From Eucommia ulmoides (Eukaryota; Streptophyta; Magnoliopsida; Garryales; Eucommiaceae), in NCBI GenBank assembly GCA_016647705.1, contig CM028335.1, positions 7,270,579 through 7,334,578 on the forward strand: a stretch of 64,000 nucleotides of DNA, in the 5' to 3' direction. Position numbers and translations under genes: made by a program. The notes under the pieces were generated by a model. That model was not told the DNA's origin. It searched no databases and saw only the letters and a list, made by a program, of their open reading frames with translations. Below, in pieces: positions 57,452 to 64,000 of this stretch. The number at the start of each line of letters is the position of its first letter. Positions within the stretch are counted from its first letter, which is position 1.

Positions 57452-59215
57452 TTGACATTATTGATGAGATTTGTCACATCCTTAGATCTTGTTGAGACAA
57501 CTCTTTTCCATTATGGAGAAGAATGTTTGGCTACTGAAAAGAATATGAAGGAAGTTAATAGTGCGTTAGTATATGTCTCGCAATCAGAGTCGACTAAATG
57601 GGCACCTCAATTTAAGACACTGCCGATGTCACAAGGTCCACTTCTTAAACCATCCATTGAATCACCACCACAACTTGAGTTGAAACTATTACCTAATTCA
57701 CTCAAGTATGTCTTCTTAGGTCAGGATAAGACTTTACTAGTAATTATTTCATCTTTCTTGACGAAGGAACAAGAAAGTAAATTGGTTGAAGTGTTAACTT
57801 GTTATAAGAAGACGATTGGTTGGTGAATTGCCGATCTCAAGGGTATTGATCCTTCTATTTGTATGCATAGGATACACTTAGAATAGAATACTAAACCATC
57901 AAGAGAAGCACAAATATGATTAAACCCAAATATGAGGGAGGTAGTAAAAAAGGAAGTGTTGAAGTTGTTAGATGTGGGTATTATTTACCCAATCTCTGAT
58001 AGTCCTTGGGTTAGTCCAACCCAAGTCGTTTCTAAAAAGTCTGGTATCACTGTGATACCAAATTCTGAAGGTGAGTTGATTCAAACACGCAAGGTCATAG
58101 GGTGGCACGTGTGTATTGATTTTAGAAAGCTAAATTCCATGGCACGCAAAGTTCATTTCCCACTGCCATTTATCGATCAAATCCTTGAGCGTTTAGCGGG
58201 TCAGATGTATTTTTGCTTTCTAGATGGATATTTGGGGTATAATCAAATAGTTGTATACACAGAGGATTAGGAGAAAACGACAGTCACATGTCCATTTGGG
58301 ACGTTCGCTTATCGGCGAATGCCCTTCAAGTTGTGTAATGAACCTGCAACTTTTCAAAGGTATATGATGTCAATCTTTTCTGATATGATAGAAAAGTTTG
58401 TGGAGGTATTCATGGATGATTTTTCTATGTTCGAAACCTCTTTTGATGATTGCCTTCAAAATCTAGCTAAAGTCTTGGAGAGATGTGAAGAAACGAACCT
58501 CGTGTTAAATTGGGAGAAAAGCCATTTTATGGTTCAAGAAGGAATTGTTCTTGGACATATAGTGTCCTTTAGGGGAATAGAAGTAGATAAGGCTAAGGTT
58601 GATTTGATAGCAAGTTTGCCACCACCTCAGACGGTGAAGCAGATTCGCTCATTCTTAGGCTATACAGGTTTCTATCGACGATTTATCAAAGACATTAGCA
58701 AAATTGCCCGTCCATTGTGCCATATCCTTGCACAAGATACTCCATTTGTCTTTAATGAAGCGTGCTTAAAAGCTTTCAATCAACTAAAGAAAACGTTATC
58801 TAATACCCCAATTATTCAGTCACTGAACTATGCTCTCCCTTTTGAGATTATGTGTGATGCATTAGACCATGTGATAGGAGAAGTTTTGGGACAACGGGCA
58901 GAAAAGGTCCTGAATATGATATATTTTGCGAGTAAAACCCTTTCCGGTGCTCAATTGAATTATACAACAACAGAGAAAGAATTTCTCGCTGTAGTATATG
59001 CCTTGGATAAATTTAGATCCTACTGCCTAGGATCTAAAGTTGTGATATTCTCGGATCACGCCACTTTGAGGTATCTCTTATCCAAGAAAGAAACAAAACC
59101 TCGACTAATAAGGTGGGTACTCTTACTCTAAGAATTCGATTATGAAATCCAAGATAAAAAGAGAGTACAGAACGTTGTTGCCGACCACCTGTCGAGGATA
59201 GTTATAGAGGGACCT
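57452..59215 (+). pseudogene. Athila-like reverse transcriptase and RNase H, broken by stops
   Basis: 57452-57826 is the linker with LKLLPNSLKYVFLGQDKTLL. RT starts in 57932-58270: REVVKKEVLKLLDVGIIYPI, WVSPTQVVSKKSG, VCIDFRKLN, HFPLPFIDQILERLAGQ. After a stop it continues (58319-59131): [28 protein letters not shown] (catalytic DD present), ILGHIVS-type text, [20 protein letters not shown]. RNase H follows with [33 protein letters not shown] and [15 protein letters not shown], so its acidic residues are kept. The end RVQNVVADHLSRI (to about 59200) is the typical close. Stops: about 57824, 57884, 58268 and 59129. Confidence 0.92.
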
Positions 59216-60052
59216 AGAGTTGAGGAACCTATTCGAGATACTTTATCAGACGAACATCTCTTACCCATATCACACACGCTCACACCGTGGTATGCCAACA
59301 TTGTTAATTATCTGGCTACTGGAAAAATGCCATCTTACTAGTCAAAGCAAGATAAATATCATTTTTTTTCACAGGTGAGATCTTTTTATTGGGAAGATCC
59401 TGACCTCTTTAAATATTACTCCGACGAAATCATTAGATAGTGTGTGCCGAAAAGTGAAGTGGAAAGTATATTGAATTTCTGTCACACTCAAGCGTGTGGG
59501 GGCCATTTTGAAGGAAAGAAAATCACAACAAAAATATTACAATGCGGGTTTTATTGGCCAACACTCTTTAAAGATGCACACAACTACTGTGGTGCATGTC
59601 TCCGATGCCAACAGTTAGGAGCTATGTCTCGAAGAGATATGATGCCCCTTCAACCTATTTTAGTTGTAGTAGAACTGTTCGATGTGTGGGGAATTGATTT
59701 CATGGGACCCTTTCTACAATCTTATGGTAATCTATACATTTTGCTAGCTGTCAGTTATGTTTCCAAGTAGGTGGAAGTGATAGCAACAAAAACAAATGAC
59801 CATAAGATTGAGTTACAATTTCTAAAAGAAATATTTTGTCGTTTTGGGGTTCCACGAGCAATAATAAGTGATGAGGGGAGCCATTTCTGTAACCGTCCAT
59901 TCGAAGCACTTATGCAAAAATATTATGTTACTCACAAAGTGGCCACCCCTTATCATCCCCAAACGAATGGGAAAGCTGAGATATCCAATAAGGAGGTAAA
60001 AAATATATTAGAAAAGATGGTTAGGCCTGATAGGAAGGATTGGTCATTATGA
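59216..60052 (+). pseudogene. Athila-like integrase, truncated
   Basis: The zinc-binding part reads CHTQACGGHFEGKKI, GFYWPTLFKDAHNYC and GACLRCQ (HHCC type). The core has VWGIDFMGPF (first Asp), PRAIISDEGSHFCN (second Asp) and HPQTNGKAEISNKE (Glu), so the DDE residues remain. A stop after YVSK (59768) splits the core. The sequence stops matching at KDWSL (60052), where the normal family continues with the ALWAYRT region; from 60053 the DNA is caulimovirid on the other strand. The 3' half of integrase and the 3' LTR are absent. Confidence 0.92.
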
Positions 60053-60612
60053 TTACTTAGAAAATAACCAACATGGTATGTTATGGAATAAGGGAATCTT
60101 CCTTCTTCCATAAAATTTTTTCTAGCACATTCATGGGCAAGGCTAAATATTTCATTTATTCTTGGTTCATGTATACTAACAACATATTTTGGATATATTT
60201 TTATTCCTAGTATTCCTTGACTAAGGTTTCCATGAACAAGGCAATAGCCGCTTTTATTGGGAAGTTAATTCCTTCTCTAAAGCAACATTTAAAAATAATT
60301 TGTATTCCACCAACGTGTATATAGCCGATTTTATCTTTATTTTTTCCTAATTTTTCTAATTGTCTATTAATCATGTTTCTACTAATAAGTGGGATATTAA
60401 TCTTTCCTTTTGATTCTTCCGTATTAAGAGCAGCTTCGAATTGACATTCTCCGTAGTAGCAAATATTTTTTCTATTAAATTTATCCAAAAAACTTTTTCG
60501 AAATAGCTCATTGTTTCCAAATGTCCCAATGTTTTTAAGTAGTTTTCAATTAATAATTGCTTCAGCTCTATAATCACCCTCATTTTCATCAGTATCAATT
60601 GATATATCAGGA
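60053..60612 (-). pseudogene. Endogenous caulimovirid movement-protein region
   Basis: Caulimovirids are plant DNA pararetroviruses; the movement protein (30K type) widens plasmodesmata. On the minus strand, text includes CYYGECQFEAALNTEE, RNMINRQLEKLGK and IGYIHVGGIQIIF, then after a break YPKYVVSIHEPRIN and SITYHVGYFLSN, matching the conserved core and end of the family. At least two stops and one frame change, and part of the central segment is missing. The copy ends abruptly at 60053 against the Athila integrase. It is a dead fragment of an old integration. Confidence 0.75.
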
Positions 60613-62058
60613 TTAACACTCGTACTCACTTCCTGATTCACATCTAGTTTCTTCAAGATAGAAAAATTCTTCTTCAGTGTCAATTTCAGAAATGTTATTT
60701 GTTTCACTGATATCTGACTCATCTTGTTCTAAGAATACTTTTATCTTAGCATTTTGCTTATTTTTAATGTTAGGACATTCATTTGCATAATGACCTATTT
60801 CTTTACACGCCCAGCATCTGCAGTTCTTGGTTGTTTTTTCTTGAGCAGTTTTTATCCCTGGTCGAGATTTAGGGTTTTTTTTTTTAAATTTTTTCTTAAA
60901 AAATCTTTTTGATTTAAAAGGAGCCTTTGGCCTAAAGTTTCTTTTAAATGTCTTTTTAAGCTTGTATTTATTTCTTTTAAATAGCTTTCTATTTTGTCTA
61001 GGAAATATATCAGCACATCCAAATTGTTTAGGAGCTTCAGATTGGTTGTTACAGCAGAGTCCTAGTTGATGGTCTTTTCTATATAATTCAGCATTTTTAG
61101 TAGTAGCACACCACATACCTATTTGTCTTTGGGCGTATTCCATTCTTGTTCCTAAAGAATCTTCCATTTGCCAGTGTGGTATGGATTTATAACTTGTTAT
61201 TAATTCTCCAGCATACTGGGTAGGTAATTTAGAAAAATACATGTCTAGATAGAATTGTTGTTCATAGGAGTTGAAATCAGCTTTATAATAATGTTTCGCA
61301 AATTCATTAGTGTATACTTAAAAATAGCACATATTACAAATTCGCATATTTATCAAGTGATTTATAACATTTATTCTATTTTTTCTTTTAACTTCTTCGG
61401 CATTTTTATCCCAGAATTGTCCTAAAAATTCTTTTCTAATAACATTTTCAAATCTTCCAATGACCTTTACTAGATCACCGTCTGTACTAGCAGTATTGAG
61501 ATCTGCAGTAAGAATTCTAGTTCTTATTTTATTTTTGAGAGAAATTCCTAAATTAGTCCACCAATTACCAACATTTCCTAAGAAAGTCATTGGTATCCAT
61601 TTTGAAAAAACATCTTCAGCAATTTCTTCTTGACCGAATACATTTCTACAAATAGCCATGGTGTAAAGAGATTTTACCCATTTAGTAATTATTTATTCCA
61701 TTAAAGAGAAGTTTCGCATATAACTGTCCAAGTTTAAATAAATTCCATTTTCTGAAATATTTTCTGTTTTAAGTGTCTCAAATTTTTGTCTAAGTAATTC
61801 TTTTCTAGCATTTGTTATTCCTTTTCTAGAATCTCTAAAGGCAGGGTTCGTATTTATATTTTCAGGAAATGTTTCGTTTATAGATGGAGGAGTAAAGAGC
61901 GAAGGGTCATTAAGGAAATCAGTTGCTCTCCTTTGAGGAGGTGGTGTTGTAGCACTGGTAGTTTCTGGTTGAACAAACTGAGTTGTTTGTGTACTTTGAC
62001 CAGTAGTAGTTGGGTTGACAGGTTGTCTAACACCACTAGTACTTGTTTCAGTGTTCAT
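60613..62058 (-). pseudogene. Endogenous caulimovirid coat-protein region
   Basis: ATG 62058 overlaps the end of the preceding small ORF by 11 bases. An N-terminal Thr/Pro/Gln-rich stretch (about 62050-61900) leads to a stop near 61693. It resumes at 61659 (WIPMTFLGNVGNWWTNLGI ... CNMCYF), has a stop at 61318, and ends in 61242-60613 with YLDMYF-type text, a Lys/Arg/Phe-rich basic segment and the zinc knuckle CWACKEIGHYANECP, then an acidic tail (ESGSEYEC). CX2CX4HX4C plus the basic stretch identifies a pararetroviral coat protein. At least two in-frame stops. The movement region follows downstream; coat before movement is an order reported for cavemovirus-like members, unlike badnaviruses. 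Confidence 0.8.
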
Positions 62059-62401
62059 TAGTAGAATATCCAACAGAAGAAAATTCAACGAATAGTTCTT
62101 TTTTAACACGTAGTTCTCCATCAGGGCAATAATCACCATAATTACCGCCAATTAGGGTTTTCAAATATAGATGAATAGCATAAAGCAAATTGGCCTTTCT
62201 CAACTTACTTGTTCTAATACTAATAAAGGATTCATTTATAAAAGGAACCTCAGAATATGCAGGGCTTAAATCTAGCATTCTTTCCATTCCTTTAATTGCA
62301 GAAGTTATTTGGTCATAAAAATCATAAACTTCGTCTCTTGTTCTAATAATTAATTCATCAAAAGCAAGCATAAACTTATTTAGAAAAACTTGATCATTCA
62401 T
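62048..62401 (-). CDS. Small caulimovirid ORF B (117 codons), open, function unknown
   Basis: An uninterrupted frame from ATG 62401 to a stop at 62048, overlapping the coat-protein start. Starts MNDQVFLNKFMLAFDEL and looks helical. It is two bases after the stop of ORF A and appears similar to it: MN..xF..KF..AF near the start, F(Y/H)(D/E)(Q/E)I, LSP, and a final I..YL..(L/I)I. No known family recognised. Position (5' of the structural polyprotein) matches where badna-like viruses carry small ORFs, but the sequence is not obviously the same. Expression in the plant is unlikely. Confidence 0.6.
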   Translation of the reverse strand: MNDQVFLNKFMLAFDELIIRTRDEVYDFYDQITSAIKGMERMLDLSPAYSEVPFINESFISIRTSKLRKANLLYAIHLYLKTLIGGNYGDYCPDGELRVKKELFVEFSSVGYSTNEH

Positions 62402-62403
62402 GA

Positions 62404-62700
62404 TTATCTTCTTGTAGGATTATCAGTTTCTATAATTTCAAGCAGGTATTTTCGAATTTTATTTAGAATTTTTATCTTTCTATCGTCACTTATTCTTTCA
62501 TTATTATCTCTTTGTATTTGAGCATATGCTGTTTCGATATTTGGGGAAAGTTGTATTAAGGGTTTTTCAGCAACAAAAGTAAGATAAGCACGTTGTAAGG
62601 CTTCAATTTCTTCATGAAATTTGATAATATTTTCAGACGTTCCTAATTTAATACTTTCAAAAGCAGGTATAAATTTCTTTACAAATTCTTTCTTATTCAT
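62404..62700 (-). CDS. Small caulimovirid ORF A (98 codons), open, function unknown
   Basis: Open from ATG 62700 to a stop at 62404. Begins MNKKEFVKKFIPAFESI, predicted mostly helical and charged, with KILNKIRKYLLEII near the end. Likely paralogue of ORF B next to it. The tight spacing (2 bases) and overlap of B with the coat-protein frame are viral-style compaction. Not recognised; it is unbroken although neighbouring viral frames have stops. Confidence 0.6.
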   Translation of the reverse strand: MNKKEFVKKFIPAFESIKLGTSENIIKFHEEIEALQRAYLTFVAEKPLIQLSPNIETAYAQIQRDNNERISDDRKIKILNKIRKYLLEIIETDNPTRR

Positions 62701-62726
62701 GGTGAGAGATTTATGGTAAAAAGAGG

Positions 62727-62749
62727 TTTTTTTTTTTTTTTTTTTTTTT
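62727..62749. repeat. Poly-T tract at the strand-switch junction
   Basis: A run of about 23 T lies between the minus-strand small ORFs (starting 62700) and the plus-strand RT fragment (from about 62760). Confidence 0.9.
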
Positions 62750-62759
62750 GTTATAAAAA

Positions 62760-63535
62760 GACAGAGTACTCATTTGCAATCTATCTCTGCGCAAATGATA
62801 TATTTGAAAAACTTACAAATAATTTTGGTAAAAATCCAACCGCTTTATGGGAAATTGATAAAACATACGCTATCATAGAATTAATCAATCCTGCTAATAT
62901 AATCCAAGTAAGACCTATGAGATATTCCGAAGATGATATCAAAGAATTTGATGAACAAATTTAGGAACTTCTAAACCTACAGCTAATACGAGAAAGTAAA
63001 AGTCCCCACTCGAGTCCTGCCTTTATGGTCAGGAATCATTCTGAAATAAAACGAGGAAAAGCCAGAATGGTGGTTAACTATAAAAAGCTTAATGAAAAAT
63101 CAAGATTTGATGGATATTTTCTACCCCATAAAGAAATCCTAATCAATAGAACCAAGGGTAAAAATATTTTCTCAAAATTTGACTGCAAGAGTGGATTTTG
63201 GCAAATAAAATTAACAAACGAATCTGTTCCGTTAACTGCTTTTAGTACACACAATGGCCATTATGAATGGCTAGTTATGCCGTTTGGATTAAAAAATGCT
63301 CCTCAAATATTCCAAAGGAGGATGGACAAAGTATTTGGTAAGATGTCTGACTTCTGTATTGTATATGTTGACGATATACTTATATTCTCAGATGATGAAA
63401 AAGATCATTTAAAACATCTTAATGTCTTCGCAGACCAATGCCAAAAACGAGGAATCCTGTTATCAAAAAAGAAAGCTGAAATAGGAAAACATAAAATAGA
63501 ATTTTTTGGGACTAATAATTGATGCCACCAGCATT
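62760..63535 (+). pseudogene. Endogenous caulimovirid reverse transcriptase fragment
   Basis: RT copies the pregenomic RNA to DNA. Text includes PMRYSEDDIKEFDEQI, a TAG stop at 62962-62964, then KSPHSSPAFMVRNHSEIKRG, ARMVVNYKKLN, FSKFDCKSGFWQIKLT, GHYEWLVMPFGLKNAPQIFQ and FCIVYVDDILIFS, the polymerase YVDD box intact. It ends at a one-base frameshift (six T at 63502-63507) near IEF and then meets minus-strand sequence at about 63535. RNase H is absent. The motifs are Caulimoviridae, distinct from the Ty3 RTs nearby. Head-to-head orientation with the coat-protein block shows rearrangement. Confidence 0.9.
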
Positions 63536-63539
63536 TCAA

Positions 63540-63765
63540 AATTCACCAATTGTTTGGGTAAAGCAGGTTTTCTTGAAAAAGCTTAAGAAATTATTTCCTA
63601 GTAGCATTAATACTCCCATTGTATTTTGTTGATATATTAGCAGGATTCTAATATATCGATCTCCAAATAGTATTACAATGTTTGTAGCAATGATATTTAA
63701 GTCTAAAGATTTTCCTTCAAAGCCTTTGGCTTTTATGGTTAATGCTTTGAATTTTTAACTCCCTG
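63540..63765 (-). pseudogene. Caulimovirid protease-like fragment
   Basis: On the minus strand, readable pieces include IVILFGDRYIRILLIYQQ and MLLGNNFLSFFKK, resembling the part of the pararetroviral aspartic protease with IxGNNFL that follows the catalytic DTGA. The DTGA motif itself is not in this piece. It lies inverted directly downstream of the RT fragment. Confidence 0.5.
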
Positions 63766-63834
63766 CTCACACTGGATAAAATTACCACGCCTTAATAACA
63801 TAAACATCATTTATACGCAAAAACGTGGTGGTAT

Positions 63835-64000
63835 CTATCTCTGCGCAAATGATATATTTGAAAAACTTGCAAATAATTTTGGTGAAAATGCAACCGCTTT
63901 ATGGGAAATTGATAAAACATACGCTATCATAGAATTAATCAATCCTGCTGATATAATCCGAGTAAGACCTATGAGATATTTCAAAGATAATATCAAAGAA
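63835..64000 (+). pseudogene. Second copy of the caulimovirid RT N-terminal segment
   Basis: 63835-64000 repeats 62781-62945 almost exactly (starting CTATCTCTGCGCAAATG) at an offset of 1054 bases. It runs off the window end. Two partial viral copies, or a tandem duplication, lie next to each other. Confidence 0.9.

Noticed and set aside
63842-63855. CTATCTCTGCGC as a tRNA-Met primer site of the viral block
   Set aside because: It does not match TGGTATCAGAGC well enough, and it is inside the repeated RT-coding segment.

Overview
The window reads as AT-rich, repeat-dense nuclear DNA of a flowering plant, most likely a eudicot. Evidence: two recognisable plant genes with spliceosomal introns (a leucine-rich-repeat receptor-like pseudokinase and a bHLH factor of the bHLH130/FBH4 group), plant tRNA primer-binding sites (tRNA-Arg and tRNA-Asp), and several plant-specific mobile-element lineages. 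No rRNA gene, tRNA gene, CRISPR array or bacterial-type operon was seen. The species cannot be named from the sequence.

Layout. 1-12641 is one LTR retrotransposon of the Ogre/Tat type with a broken gag and no recognisable pol. Its interior was hit by a related 4.2-kb solo LTR (4699-8886, perfect 5-bp target duplication), which itself contains a solo LTR of another family (5438-7074). 12642-15570 holds a TIR element, an LTR remnant and the upstream region of the first gene. 15571-19780 is the LRR receptor pseudokinase (two exons, 2.3-kb intron with MITE/TRIM-like debris). 19781-33890 is intergenic: two SINEs of one family with their own target duplications, MITEs, an array of five hairpins, an array of a TTCACTA palindrome, a non-autonomous hAT element carrying a duplicated promoter-like segment, and a short Helitron. 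34248-37227 is the six-exon bHLH gene. 38296-38610 is a mechanosensitive-channel (MSL10-like) pseudogene fragment.

From 39519 to the end the window is nested retroelements: a Copia remnant; a minus-strand chromovirus (Tekay/Del-like) whose downstream LTR (40619-45367) contains an Athila-like solo LTR and a 2-kb long-TIR MULE-like element, and whose gag/protease boundary is split by a 2.5-kb LTR; then part of the same LTR family as at 5438-7074; then a plus-strand Athila-like element (53128-60052) cut off in integrase; and finally a scrambled endogenous caulimovirid (60053-64000) with coat- and movement-protein regions on the minus strand and reverse transcriptase on the plus strand.

Only the pseudokinase and bHLH genes look intact. 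All retroelement and viral reading frames carry stops or frameshifts and are described as pseudogenes. Boundaries with matching target duplications (solo LTR 4699-8886, hAT, SINEs, MULE-like element) are firm; others are approximate.
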